Notes: generated by a model from the letters alone, not told the origin. A stretch of 64,000 nucleotides of DNA from CAWHBO01 sp963827735 (GCA_963827735.1 CAWHBO010000003.1:248001-312000); one strand, 5' to 3'. Shown: positions 9,684 through 17,729, counted from the stretch's first letter. A program made the numbers and translations.

Positions 9684-9726
9684 AAAAAAACATCCCCCTG
9701 CCAAAAGCTGGAGGGGGATTTAAAAA
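9684..9726 (-). terminator. Rho-independent terminator (minus strand)
   Basis: The stem is ATCCCCC/GGGGGAT (9692-9698 with 9713-9719). On the minus strand it is followed by GTTTTTTTG, a proper U-tract; on the plus strand the downstream sequence is A-rich. It therefore mainly ends the minus-strand transcript that carries the 29-codon gene. Confidence 0.8.
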
Positions 9727-9833
9727 ATTGAACGTGTGCATGATTGCGCCTCTTAGGGGGTAATCAAATTCAGCGCCTTCATGGGAGGATACTCCCCGAG
9801 CATAATATGTCGGGTTGGTGGGTACTCCGCCGA

Positions 9834-9923
9834 CTAAGCTCTGTGATCGCACTGGTTGCAAATCTTATTTGTGCATTCGAGCAAAGTGGTCGGACTAATG
9901 AAATAACAGATCATCTTATACAT
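9834..9923 (-). CDS. 29-residue Cys-rich small protein (novel mini-gene)
   Basis: ATG 9923-9921 is preceded by AGGAGG at 6-nt spacing, an ideal ribosome-binding site. The peptide starts MYKMICYFIS and ends ECTNKICNQCDHRA, with a C-x4-C-x2-C-D-H cluster that could bind metal. Upstream lies a consensus sigma-70 promoter (10034-10061). Downstream are two hairpins (9809-9834, GTCGG/CCGAC; and 9783-9796, GGGAG/CTCCC) and the terminator at 9684-9726. The whole unit is therefore an independent transcript of about 340 nt. I do not recognise the peptide. It may be a real microprotein, or a leader on a structured RNA. Confidence 0.55.
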   Translation of the reverse strand: MYKMICYFISPTTLLECTNKICNQCDHRA

Positions 9924-10033
9924 GGGTAACCTCCTAAAAATAAAAAATGAAATTTAAAATTGAAGTTTGAAATCATCAAAAATACGAAAAATTTAGGTTG
10001 GGTTGAAAGTTAACAAAGAGCGATATTGACTAT

Positions 10034-10061
10034 ATTATATCTAACTGATTGATTATGTCAA
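10034..10061 (-). promoter_or_regulatory. Consensus sigma-70 promoter for the mini-gene
   Basis: On the minus strand a perfect -35 TTGACA (10061-10056) and a perfect -10 TATAAT (10039-10034) are separated by 16 nt. It points towards the 29-codon gene and gives a 5' leader of about 105 nt. Confidence 0.8.
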
Positions 10062-10072
10062 GGTTAGCAAAA

Positions 10073-10117
10073 TAAAAAAATATCCTGCCCCGCAAAATGC
10101 GGGGCAGGATATTTTTA
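10073..10117. terminator. Bidirectional terminator after yqeY
   Basis: A perfect 13-bp stem TATCCTGCCCCGC (10081-10093) pairs with 10099-10111 around an AAAAT loop, with A-rich sequence on one side and T-rich on the other. It lies 22 nt after the yqeY stop codon. Confidence 0.93.
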
Positions 10118-10138
10118 TAAAAATGTTGACAATAACTT

Positions 10139-10597
10139 TTACTTCACTCCCAAAACCTTCCTCACGATATCTTTAACAAGGATCCCGTCCGCCCGTCCTT
10201 TGAGCTTTGACATAGCCTGCCCCATGATGGCGCCGAACTGATTCATGTCAGCGTCTTTCATTGGTTCCACAATCTCGCGGACCGCATTTTCTATCTCGGC
10301 CGCCGACATCTGAGCAGGAACATATCTTTCAAAAATCGCAATTTCCGCTTTTTCCGTTTCCACCAGATCGTTGCGTCCGCCTTGCTCATATAAAGCGATG
10401 GAGTCTTTGCGTTTCTTCATCTCCGTCCCGGCGACTGCGATCACGTCATCGTCGCTCAAGTCCTCTTTCTGGATCTTCTCAATCTTCTTGTTCTTGAGCG
10501 CCGCAAGGAACATTCTAAGAGTGCCGAGTTCGGAAACCCGTTTTTCTTTCATCGCGATCTTCATGTCGTCATTTATTTTTTGCCAAAGTGTCGGCAT
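10139..10597 (-). CDS. yqeY: GatB/YqeY domain protein
   Basis: This 152-aa protein matches the stand-alone YqeY family in length and motifs: LGTLRMFLAALKNKKIE near the N terminus, DVIAVAGTEMKKRKDSI, QGGRNDLVETEKAEIAI, YVPAQMS and a C-terminal FGAIMGQAMSKLKGRADG. The family shares the tail domain of the GatB amidotransferase subunit and is thought to interact with tRNA; its precise function is unsettled. It follows rpsU by 28 nt. rpsU-yqeY pairing is common in bacteria and supports co-transcription. Confidence 0.92.
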   Translation of the reverse strand: MPTLWQKINDDMKIAMKEKRVSELGTLRMFLAALKNKKIEKIQKEDLSDDDVIAVAGTEMKKRKDSIALYEQGGRNDLVETEKAEIAIFERYVPAQMSAAEIENAVREIVEPMKDADMNQFGAIMGQAMSKLKGRADGILVKDIVRKVLGVK

Positions 10598-10625
10598 ATT
10601 TTTTGGGGTTAAAGTTTATTTAAGC

Positions 10626-10862
10626 TTACCATCTGCCTCTCGGCTCTTCTTTGATCTTGCCGATCTTTTTCAGATAATCCATTTTTTCTTTGACTTTTTT
10701 GGAATACAAGGCTGAGTCCTTGAGCTGGCGCTTATTTTTTTTCGGATGAAAAAAATTGCGGCTACGCACTTCTTTCAGTTTTCTGGACCTGATCAAAGTC
10801 TTGTTGAACCGGCGCAAAAACGCCTCAAAACTTTCCCCTTTGTTTCTTTTAAATTCTACCAT
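10626..10862 (-). CDS. rpsU: 30S ribosomal protein S21
   Basis: This 78-aa, highly basic protein has the S21 core: ESFEAFLRRFNKTLIRSRKL followed by EVRSRNFFHPKKNKR. An AAGGAAGG purine stretch lies about 9 nt upstream of ATG 10862. S21 joins the 30S platform near the 3' end of 16S rRNA and aids initiation. It heads a short operon with yqeY and is separated from hisS by a repeat-filled gap. Confidence 0.93.
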   Translation of the reverse strand: MVEFKRNKGESFEAFLRRFNKTLIRSRKLKEVRSRNFFHPKKNKRQLKDSALYSKKVKEKMDYLKKIGKIKEEPRGRW

Positions 10863-10955
10863 GGTAACGCACCTTCCTTTCTAGATGATGTTTTTTAATT
10901 TATTTATTAAATTGATTTTTAAATTATTTCTTTCAAAGGTTAATGAAATATTTCT

Positions 10956-11047
10956 GTTTTAATATTCAATATCCAATATTTTAATATTCAATTGATCATT
11001 AATATATTTAATTATTAAATGAATATTGGTTATTGAATATTGGTTAT
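10956..11047. repeat. Inverted AATATTC-type heptamer repeats
   Basis: The left part (10959-11000) consists of AATATTC/AATATCC words and the right part (11019-11046) of GAATATT/GGTTATT words, forming an inverted pair between the hisS stop and the rpsU start. The right arm runs directly up to the hisS stop codon. Confidence 0.75.
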
Positions 11048-12400
11048 TTACTTCGCCTCTCCTTCCAATCTCTTCCCCAATTCCGCGTAGATCTTCTTGT
11101 AATCAATCACTTCCTGTGTTCCTGATTCCATATCCCGCATGATGATGGTGCCGTCCAAAAGCTCTTTCTGCCCCAGGATCAAAGTGTATCTGGAACCGAG
11201 CCTGTCTGCTTCTTCCAATTGCGTCTTCAAATTATCTTTCGTGAAAGCCTGCCTGACATTGTATCCCCCGCGGCGCATCTCCTCAAACAGGACAATCATC
11301 TTGCGTCTGGACTGATCCCCCAGCTGAGCCAAAAAGACGACTTTGTTCTTGTCTTCCTGGAGAGGGATGTTCTTTTCCTTGATCTTCTGCACCACTCTCT
11401 CCAAACCGATGCCGAAGCCGATGGCCGGAGTCGGACGGCCGCCCATTTTTTCCATCAAGCTGTCATAGCGTCCGCCGCCGCATAAAGCTGATTGGCGTTT
11501 TTGGTCTTCTGACCCTTCCGCGCCTTCTTGGGCAGGCGTTATCTCAAACACTGTCTTGTTGTAGTAGTCAAGCCCGCGAACCAGAAAAGGATTCAAGTTG
11601 TACGGGATTTCCAAATCATCAAGATATTCCAGCACTTTGATAAAATGCTCGCGGCAGTTATCGCACAAAAAATCAACAGTCTGCGGAGCTTCTTCTCTGA
11701 CGCTGCGGCATTCCGGTTCTTTGCAATCGAGGAGCCGTAAAGGATTTTTGGTAAATCTTTTTTTACAGTCAACGCACAATTTCGCGCGCTTGCCTCTTTC
11801 TTTATAGTATTCAACCAGCTTTTTTATGTAGCTTGGGCGGCAATCCGGACAACCGATTGAGTTGATTTGCACCTGGATCTCAAGCTGGAGTTCTGAGAAA
11901 AAATTATAAGCGATGGAAATGAGCTGGGCGTCAGCCACCGGATTCGACTCCCCAAAAACTTCCATGTCAAACTGCGTATGCTGTCGATATCGGCCGGCTT
12001 GCGGTTTTTCATGCCGGAACAACGGTCCGATCAGAAACATCTTGACCGGTTGAGGCAAATTGAACATGCCGTGTTCAATGTAAGCGCGCACCAAGCTCGG
12101 TGTCGCTTCCGGACGCAAAGCGACTTTGTCTCCGCTTTTATCAACGAAAGAATACATCTCCTTGGAAACGATATCCGTATCTTTCCCGGTCGCCCTTTCA
12201 TATAGGTCCACCTTCTCAAGAACCGGAGTTTCAATCTGTTGGAATCCATAATAAGCGGCCAGTTGTGATGCTTTCTTTTTAAGCAGATCAAAATATCTAT
12301 ATTCATCAAAAAGAATATCTTTCATACCCCTTAAACGGGTATATTTTTGGCTTGTTCTTATTCTTGGCTCTTTATTTTTTTCTTCAATTTTCTCCCGCAT
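11048..12400 (-). CDS. hisS: Histidyl-tRNA synthetase
   Basis: This 450-aa class II synthetase charges tRNA-His. Visible are the start of the catalytic core (RGMKDILFDE), motif 1 region (IETPVLEKVDLYERATG), ALRPEATPSLVRAYIEHGM, motif 2 (RHEKPQAGRYRQHTQFDMEV), the histidine-specific stretches LVRGLDYYNKTVFEI and ALCGGGRYDSL, motif 3 (AIGFGIGLERV), and a C-terminal anticodon-binding domain. A CPDC...CVDC...CKEPEC region in the insertion domain is typical of some bacterial HisRS. About 25 extra N-terminal residues precede the conserved start, so initiation at a later Met (MKDILFDE) is possible. Confidence 0.96.
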   Translation of the reverse strand: MREKIEEKNKEPRIRTSQKYTRLRGMKDILFDEYRYFDLLKKKASQLAAYYGFQQIETPVLEKVDLYERATGKDTDIVSKEMYSFVDKSGDKVALRPEATPSLVRAYIEHGMFNLPQPVKMFLIGPLFRHEKPQAGRYRQHTQFDMEVFGESNPVADAQLISIAYNFFSELQLEIQVQINSIGCPDCRPSYIKKLVEYYKERGKRAKLCVDCKKRFTKNPLRLLDCKEPECRSVREEAPQTVDFLCDNCREHFIKVLEYLDDLEIPYNLNPFLVRGLDYYNKTVFEITPAQEGAEGSEDQKRQSALCGGGRYDSLMEKMGGRPTPAIGFGIGLERVVQKIKEKNIPLQEDKNKVVFLAQLGDQSRRKMIVLFEEMRRGGYNVRQAFTKDNLKTQLEEADRLGSRYTLILGQKELLDGTIIMRDMESGTQEVIDYKKIYAELGKRLEGEAK

Positions 12401-12436
12401 ATCATTATATATGATTAATTTCCAAATTTTTTTAAA

Positions 12437-13027
12437 TTAATTTTCATGGCTTAAGGAATTCTGCACCGGGGAATAAGCAGGGGCATCAAAAACTTTTAAA
12501 CGGTTAAACGGCCATCCGCGAAGCAAGACTCTTCCGGTTATATAACTGGCGTTGACCGGACCGAAACTCCGTGAATCTTTGGAAGAATTACGATTGTCCC
12601 CCAAAACAAAAAATTCATTTGCCCCGAGTTCAATTTTTGAATCAGACAAGCCGTAAGTCTTTACCCCTTTCTCCAAATAATCTTCCTGCAAAACGAAACC
12701 ATCAGGATTTTCTGCGTTATAAATGATCACATCACCGTCCTTGATCTGAACGCTTTCCCCGGGAAGACTGATAAGCCTTTTGATAAAATATTCCTGCGGA
12801 TTCCTGGGATATCTGAAAACAATGATATCGCCGCGTTTAGGATTTTCAAAACGGTATGTAATCTCATCAATTATCAAATACTCTTTGTCGTAAAAATTCG
12901 GTTCCATGGAAGCGCCCTTCACGTAAAAAGGCTGAATCAGAAAATATCTTACCGGAATGATGATTACCAAAGAAATAACGACAATTTTTACCAATTCCAA
13001 AACGAAACTAAAGAAATTTTTAAGCAT
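12437..13027 (-). CDS. lepB: Signal peptidase I
   Basis: This 196-aa membrane-anchored protease cleaves Sec/Tat signal peptides outside the membrane. It has one N-terminal membrane segment (about residues 8-30), the catalytic serine box GASMEPNF, the general-base lysine in EYFIKRLISLPGE, and the conserved FVLGDNRNSSKDSRSFG box. It ends 36 nt before hisS starts on the same strand. The many secreted giant proteins in this window would be its substrates (inference). Confidence 0.95.
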   Translation of the reverse strand: MLKNFFSFVLELVKIVVISLVIIIPVRYFLIQPFYVKGASMEPNFYDKEYLIIDEITYRFENPKRGDIIVFRYPRNPQEYFIKRLISLPGESVQIKDGDVIIYNAENPDGFVLQEDYLEKGVKTYGLSDSKIELGANEFFVLGDNRNSSKDSRSFGPVNASYITGRVLLRGWPFNRLKVFDAPAYSPVQNSLSHEN

Positions 13028-13196
13028 GTATTTATGTCAGAAATAACAATAAAAAAACGAATAAAAATTCATTTTTACGTGATCTCCTTGAGTATTTATT
13101 TGAATTATTTTTAACTTTAATGAATATACCATTATTATAAGGAAAAATCAAATATTGTCAAACCAGTTTTTAAAGGATATAATGAATGGAGCTTAA

Positions 13197-13291
13197 AACC
13201 CACAAATCAACAAATTGCTACAAATCAACAAATCATATTTGACGTTTTTCAAATATTTGTAGATTTGTTGTAATTTGTTGATTTGTGGGTT
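13197..13291. repeat. Inverted repeat of CAAATCAA words
   Basis: The left arm starts AACCCACAAATCAACAAATT and the right arm is its near reverse complement ending TTTGTTGATTTGTGGGTT; each arm is about 40 nt. It lies in the 309-bp gap between the divergent lepB and LCP genes, where I see no other feature beyond AT-rich DNA. The period here is about 8 nt rather than 7. Confidence 0.85.
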
Positions 13292-13336
13292 CAAAATAAT
13301 TATAAACGATAATATATCAAGAACGTCAATCATTTT

Positions 13337-13495
13337 ATGAATGAAAAAACTGAAACCATAGAAAAAAACATCAAAGAAAGCGGCGGCATAAAGATCACCA
13401 TCAAAAAGAAAATTGCTCCGAAAATAGAAAATAACCACGCTGCTTCCCCGGCTGACAAGCCCAAAAAAGAAAAAGGAAATTCATGGCTTTCTTGA
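13337..13495 (+). CDS. 52-codon ORF overlapping the LCP gene; probable frameshifted N terminus
   Basis: ATG 13337 opens a hydrophilic, Lys-rich 52-aa reading frame (starting MNEKTETIEKN, ending KKEKGNSWLS) that overlaps the start of the LCP ORF by 13 nt in another frame. LCP proteins usually have a basic cytoplasmic tail before their membrane helix, and this ORF supplies exactly that. A single-base indel near 13480 would fuse them. Alternatives are a true small gene translationally coupled to the LCP gene, or an assembly error. Confidence 0.5.
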   Translation: MNEKTETIEKNIKESGGIKITIKKKIAPKIENNHAASPADKPKKEKGNSWLS

Positions 13496-14880
13496 TTGTA
13501 TTCTTTTGCGTAGCCGGGCTGGTCTTTTCTTCTCAAGTCATCATCTCCAATCAAAGCGCGAATTCCTGGTTCTATAACATACCTTTGATCAAGCAAATGA
13601 AAACTTTGGCGGAAAGCGCGAACCGCGGACTTAAAGGAGAAGACCGAGGCAGAATAAACATTTTGCTTCTGGGAGTGGGGGGAGGAAACCACGGCGGCGG
13701 ACTGTTAACGGATACCATCATGACAGCCAGCATTGACACGGAAAACAAAAAACTGGCGCTGACGTCCATACCGCGAGACTTATCCGTTCCCGTGGAAAAT
13801 ATGGGTTTAAAAAAAATAAATTCCATCAATGCTTATGCAGAAGCAACCAATCCCGGATCAGGCGGACTGGCAATCAGCCAGGCAGTCAGCGATCTGTTTG
13901 GCTTACCGATTGACTATTACATCCGCATTGATTTCCAGGGATTCATAAACATCATTGATGAGCTGGGGGGCGTGGATGTCTACGTGGAAAATACGCTTGA
14001 TGATTACGACTACCCCGTGTTGGGAAATGAGGAGGCGGAGTGGGACTTGCGTTACGAACATCTGCATGTAGATAAAGGTTGGCAAAAGATGGACGGCTCA
14101 TTGGCGTTGAAATTCGCCCGCTCCCGGCACGGAATCAACGGCGAAGGATCTGATTTTGCCAGAGCTTCCCGCCAACAGAAAATCATCGCCGGCGTTAAGA
14201 GCAAAGTCCTGTCCATGAATACGCTCCTCAATCCGTCAAAAATCAACGGCATAATCAATGAATTGCAAGAGCATGTCAGCACCAACATCCAAATATGGGA
14301 AATGCTAAAACTCTGGGACATGATCAAAGACATTGACCGCGAACGCATGATCACCAAGGTCATTGACAACAGCACAAGCGGCTTGCTCGTTGACTCCATT
14401 TCCGAAGACGGGGCTTATCTTTTAAAGCCTCGCTCCGGAGACTTTACGGAAATCCAATATTTCATAAACAATGTTTTTGCCGACGCTCCGGCGGAAGATA
14501 AAAACAAAGTGGTAAAAGAAGTCGCCACAGTTGAAGTCAGAAACGGAACCTGGGTTAACGGCCTCGCAAGCCAAGCCGCGCTGGATCTGGAAAAATACGG
14601 CTTTATTGTTGTCAGGATTGGAAATTCCAGCAAGCAGAATTTTGAAAAATCCGTGATTTACGATCTTACTTATGGAGAAAAAATGGAATCCCTTGCCATT
14701 TTAAAGAACAAAATGAACGCCAACGTCGCTTATTCCCTGCCGGAATGGCTGGTTACCGACATCAGCGACGAAACCAAACTTGATGTCAATCCAATCAAAC
14801 CGGACTTCATTCTTATCCTTGGCAGAAGCGCCGACCAGACGCAGTCCGGCGCGGAAAATCCGGAGGACAGCGCGCAATAA
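13483..14880 (+). CDS. LytR-CpsA-Psr (LCP) family cell-wall glycopolymer ligase with LytR_C domain
   Basis: This 465-aa protein begins with a membrane helix (AFLIVFFCVAGLVF). The LCP catalytic domain (about residues 60-255) shows the family motifs INILLLGVGGG, LLTDTIMTASID, LALTSIPRDLSV, ELGGVDVYVEN and LKFARSRHG (conserved Arg residues bind the lipid pyrophosphate). A LytR_C-type domain follows (about 345-435, starting VEVRNGTWVNGLA). LCP enzymes attach secondary polymers to the cell wall or to proteins outside the membrane. The cytoplasmic tail expected before the helix is encoded in an overlapping frame at 13337-13495. Confidence 0.9.
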   Translation: MAFLIVFFCVAGLVFSSQVIISNQSANSWFYNIPLIKQMKTLAESANRGLKGEDRGRINILLLGVGGGNHGGGLLTDTIMTASIDTENKKLALTSIPRDLSVPVENMGLKKINSINAYAEATNPGSGGLAISQAVSDLFGLPIDYYIRIDFQGFINIIDELGGVDVYVENTLDDYDYPVLGNEEAEWDLRYEHLHVDKGWQKMDGSLALKFARSRHGINGEGSDFARASRQQKIIAGVKSKVLSMNTLLNPSKINGIINELQEHVSTNIQIWEMLKLWDMIKDIDRERMITKVIDNSTSGLLVDSISEDGAYLLKPRSGDFTEIQYFINNVFADAPAEDKNKVVKEVATVEVRNGTWVNGLASQAALDLEKYGFIVVRIGNSSKQNFEKSVIYDLTYGEKMESLAILKNKMNANVAYSLPEWLVTDISDETKLDVNPIKPDFILILGRSADQTQSGAENPEDSAQ

Positions 14881-14937
14881 TAAGTCTCACCCAGGTATTC
14901 GCATAAAGTAATAACTCCAACTTCGCATTTTGTGATA

Positions 14938-15070
14938 ATATTCAATACTCAATGATCAATCAATAATCAATATTCAATATTCAATATTCAATTTTCAAAC
15001 TTTGCGTTTATCTTATTGATTATTTGAATATTAAAATATTGAATGGTTATTGAGTATTGAATATTGATCA
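14938..15070. repeat. Inverted AATATTC heptamer repeats upstream of der
   Basis: The left arm (14938-14996) has TCAATAT/TCAATAA words in 7-nt steps; the right arm (15015-15070) carries GAATATT-type words in reverse orientation. It fills most of the 230-bp gap between the LCP gene and der. The in-frame ATG at 15057 lies inside it and is unlikely to be the der start. Confidence 0.8.
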
Positions 15071-15110
15071 TTCCAGATTAAAAATTCAGTATTTTAATAA
15101 AATTAAAATT

Positions 15111-16649
15111 ATGAATAATCAACTTCCCGCCGTCGTCATCTTCGGTTGTCCGAACGCCGGAAAATCAACTTTGTTCAACGCGCTCTGCGGAAAAAGCCAC
15201 GCGCTGGTTTCTGATACTCCCGGCACGACCAGGGACCTGAATGTCGCCAAGATTGATTGGCAAGGCCATACGATTGAAATTGTGGATACGGGAGGCATTC
15301 TGGATATCGGCATGCTGACAATCTCAAAAAGAAAAGAAAAGAAAATAAAAAACCGCACCACGACTGATGTTGAAAAAATTGACAAACTTGTCCAAAAAAA
15401 AGCTTTTGGAGCGCTCATAAAAGCCGATCTGGTGCTATTTTTGGTTGACGCGCGCGCGGGACTGCTTCCCCAAGACAAACAACTGGCTAACTTCGTAAAA
15501 AAACATGTTGCCAAAGAAAAAATCGTTCTCGTTGCCAACAAAGTTGACAGCCCCAGGCTCAGGGAGGGAGTGCCTGATTTCAACAAGCTGGGACTCGGGG
15601 AACCAAACATGATTTCCGCCACCACCGGCTCCGGTACCGGCGACCTTTTAGATAAGATAATAAGTTATCTGCCAAAACAAACGAAATTAGAAACAAATAA
15701 TATAGATACAGATTCGACATCCCTAATTTCCAATTTCCAATTTCCAATTTCCAATCAAATTAATGTCGCCATCATCGGCAAACCGAACGTCGGCAAATCC
15801 AGCCTCATCAACAAAATTTTAGGTGAAGAAAAAATCATTGTCAGCCCCATAGCGCATACGACCAGAGAGCCAAATGATACGAAAATAAATTACCAAGGCC
15901 ATATCATAAATCTGATAGACACGGCCGGAATTTCCCGAAGCGGCCAAAAGAACGAAAAAAAGCAAAGCGACAAGAACACTTTGGAAAAATTGTCCATCCA
16001 AAAATCCCTGGAGACTTTGAACCGAGCCGATATTGCCATTCTCGTAATTGATATCAAAGAAGGGCTGACGAGCCAGGAATCAAAACTGGCGGAAGAAATC
16101 ATGAATTCCCGGTCCAGTTTGATCATTCTGGCCAACAAGTGGGACTTGATTAAAGAAAAAAATACCAAAAAAGCCACTTCCGACATCTATGCAGACTTGC
16201 CTTTTGCCGCCTGGGCGCCGATTCAATTTGTTTCCGCCCTTACCGGACAGAAGATTGAAAAAGTTTTGGATTTGATCTTGAAGATTTCTGAGGCGCGCAA
16301 AATTTCCATCAGCGATAACGCTCTGTCAAAATTCCTGCATAACACCGTAAAAAAACATTCCCCCATCAAATCCTGGGGCGTCAAAAAGCCATACATCCAT
16401 GAGATCAAGCAAGATCGAACCGACCCGCCCGGATTTTCCATCCGGATTGGCGCGGATGATAACTTAAGCGAGGCTTATGTCCGCTTCATCCAAAAACAGC
16501 TCCGGGAAAAATTCGGCTTTCTCGGGACGCCGATCCAAACTTACGTTGACCGCAACAAAAAAGTGCACGGGCATAACGATGGCTATGACAACCCGAAGAA
16601 AGATAAAAAGAGGAAGCCGGCAGGGAGAGTCAATAAACCGGTCAGATAA
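15111..16649 (+). CDS. der: GTPase Der (EngA), ribosome assembly factor
   Basis: Translation from ATG 15111 (MNNQLPAVVIFG) gives 512 aa. Two tandem G domains are clear. G domain 1 has GCPNAGKSTLF, PGTTRD, DTGG and NKVD; G domain 2 (from about residue 218) has GKPNVGKSSLI, HTTREP, DTAG and NKWD. A C-terminal KH-like domain follows. Der matures the 50S subunit. Two insertions are odd: a Lys-rich segment after the first DTGG, and SNFQFPISN between the G domains, which is encoded by four exact AATTTCC heptamers (15725-15752). The earlier in-frame ATG (15057) lies in repeat DNA and is rejected. Confidence 0.95.
   Translation: MNNQLPAVVIFGCPNAGKSTLFNALCGKSHALVSDTPGTTRDLNVAKIDWQGHTIEIVDTGGILDIGMLTISKRKEKKIKNRTTTDVEKIDKLVQKKAFGALIKADLVLFLVDARAGLLPQDKQLANFVKKHVAKEKIVLVANKVDSPRLREGVPDFNKLGLGEPNMISATTGSGTGDLLDKIISYLPKQTKLETNNIDTDSTSLISNFQFPISNQINVAIIGKPNVGKSSLINKILGEEKIIVSPIAHTTREPNDTKINYQGHIINLIDTAGISRSGQKNEKKQSDKNTLEKLSIQKSLETLNRADIAILVIDIKEGLTSQESKLAEEIMNSRSSLIILANKWDLIKEKNTKKATSDIYADLPFAAWAPIQFVSALTGQKIEKVLDLILKISEARKISISDNALSKFLHNTVKKHSPIKSWGVKKPYIHEIKQDRTDPPGFSIRIGADDNLSEAYVRFIQKQLREKFGFLGTPIQTYVDRNKKVHGHNDGYDNPKKDKKRKPAGRVNKPVR
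15725..15752. repeat. Four AATTTCC heptamers inside der
   Basis: Four exact tandem copies of AATTTCC lie in the linker between the two G domains of Der, giving NFQFPIS-type residues. Because 7 is not a multiple of 3, the repeat reads as the same peptide cycle in any forward frame and contains no stop codon on either strand. Confidence 0.9.
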
Positions 16650-16701
16650 AAACTATTTTATCATGCCCCTGTTCAAATTAGGAATACGTAAAACGAAGGA
16701 T

Positions 16702-16830
16702 CTAATTTTTAATTTACAATTTTCAATTTTCAAACAATGATTGAATTTTCAATTTATCAATGTTTGAAACATTAAGGAATTAAAAAATTGAAAATTGTTT
16801 GAAAATTAAAAATTGAAAATTGAAAATTTT
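16702..16830. repeat. Inverted CAATTTT heptamer repeats between der and pth
   Basis: The left arm has CAATTTT words and a TTCAAACAATGA stretch; the right arm is the reverse complement, with AAAATTG words. The same composite, including the CAAACAAT core and a GTTTGAAACATT-like centre, recurs at 25763-25907 upstream of pheS. Confidence 0.85.
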
Positions 16831-16863
16831 ATTTCTCTGTATTTTTATTTAATAACCAATTTT

Positions 16864-17412
16864 ATGCATTTAGTCGTCGGCCTCGGCAACCCGGGCGAAC
16901 AATATAAAAATTCCCGCCACAACGCGGGCTTTATGGCTGTGGATTTTTGGGCTGAGAAAAACGGACTGGCTTGGAAGCTGGACAAGAAATTCAACGCCGA
17001 GATCATCAAAGACGGCGATACGATTTATCTGAAGCCGCAAACTTTTATGAACGAATCGGGGGTATCAGTACAAGCTGTTTTGGCTTACTATAAGCTTCTC
17101 CCAAAAACTCTTGGGATAATATCCAAAAAAGAAAGCGACCTTTCAGAAATCCTGACTGTCATCCACGACGACCTGGATGTAGATTTTGGAAAGATAAAAG
17201 CGTCCGTTGATTCAAGATCAGCCGGACACAGAGGCGTTGAATCCATCATCAATCATTTGAAAACCAAAAACTTCAAAAGAATACGCTTAGGGATACGGTC
17301 CCCTCTTCAGGGCCAAATTCCGACCGAGAAGTTTGTTTTACAGAATTTCAATCCGGAAGAGCTTGGGGTGGTTAAAAATGTGATAACGTGTTTAAATTTT
17401 GACGAGATTTAA
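16864..17412 (+). CDS. pth: Peptidyl-tRNA hydrolase
   Basis: Starting at ATG 16864 the protein is 182 aa and begins MHLVVGLGNPGEQYKNSRHN, the canonical Pth N terminus with the catalytic His at residue 20. Other hallmarks are YLKPQTFMNESG, VIHDDLDVDFGKIK, SAGHRGVESIINHL and FKRIRLGI. It recycles peptidyl-tRNAs that drop off ribosomes. The earlier ATG at 16813 lies in the AATTTTC repeat and is not used in my view. Confidence 0.94.
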   Translation: MHLVVGLGNPGEQYKNSRHNAGFMAVDFWAEKNGLAWKLDKKFNAEIIKDGDTIYLKPQTFMNESGVSVQAVLAYYKLLPKTLGIISKKESDLSEILTVIHDDLDVDFGKIKASVDSRSAGHRGVESIINHLKTKNFKRIRLGIRSPLQGQIPTEKFVLQNFNPEELGVVKNVITCLNFDEI

Positions 17413-17456
17413 TATTCACCCTCCCGGCGCAAACATTGTTAATTAATTTGTTTAAA

Positions 17457-17494
17457 CATTGAATGAATATTGATTATTGAATATTGAAAATTAA
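17457..17494. repeat. AATATTC/GAATATT word repeat
   Basis: This short run of GAATATT/GATTATT words lies after pth, in a 533-bp gap. The rest of that gap holds the structured-RNA locus at 17524-17882. Confidence 0.6.
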
Positions 17495-17523
17495 AACTTA
17501 TTTACCATCTGATTTAATGGTTA

Positions 17524-17693
17524 TATAAAAACGCCCCGCGAAGAACGGGGCGTTTTTAAAATAGATAATGTCCGGTTCAAAACCTGGAAGCCGGGGAAAA
17601 CCCCATTTCAAGACCGGTGAAACATTCCAAGGAGGGTAGGTTTGTTTCTGATCTGCTTCCAGGCTCTGAACCATGCGCCAGGACACTATCTTC
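17524..17693 (-). ncRNA. Candidate structured small RNA 1 with anti-SD-like loop
   Basis: On the minus strand three nested helices can form: an 11-bp closing stem (17681-17691 with 17563-17573), a 6-bp helix GGUUCA/UGAACC (17667-17672 with 17574-17579) and a 9-bp helix CCUGGAAGC/GCUUCCAGG (17655-17663 with 17583-17591). Inside are a GGGGUUUUCCCC hairpin and a GAAAC/GUUUC hairpin (17644-17648 with 17619-17623) whose loop displays CCUACCCUCCUUGG. The closing stem has one G-U pair on the minus strand but an A-C mismatch on the plus strand, so minus is the likely sense strand. A TATAAT box lies just upstream and a strong terminator follows. The long bulged-hairpin shape recalls 6S RNA, but I cannot assign a family. 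Confidence 0.65.
17527..17557. terminator. Strong bidirectional terminator
   Basis: A perfect 12-bp stem AAAAACGCCCCG (17527-17538) pairs with CGGGGCGTTTTT (17546-17557) around a 7-nt loop. It ends pth transcription on the plus strand and the structured RNA on the minus strand. Confidence 0.95.
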
Positions 17694-17700
17694 GTTTTAT

Positions 17701-17729
17701 ATTATATGATAAAATTTAAACAATGTTTA
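17701..17729 (-). promoter_or_regulatory. Promoter for structured RNA 1
   Basis: On the minus strand a perfect -10 TATAAT (17706-17701) is preceded at 17-nt spacing by TAAACA (17729-17724; 4 of 6 matches to TTGACA). The predicted start at about 17693-17692 coincides with the base of the closing stem. Confidence 0.55.

Noticed and set aside
17563..17691. SRP RNA, RNase P RNA or tmRNA
   Set aside because: The conserved GGAAGCAGC-type SRP loop, RNase P core sequences and a tRNA-like end are all absent; 6S RNA remains only a shape analogy.
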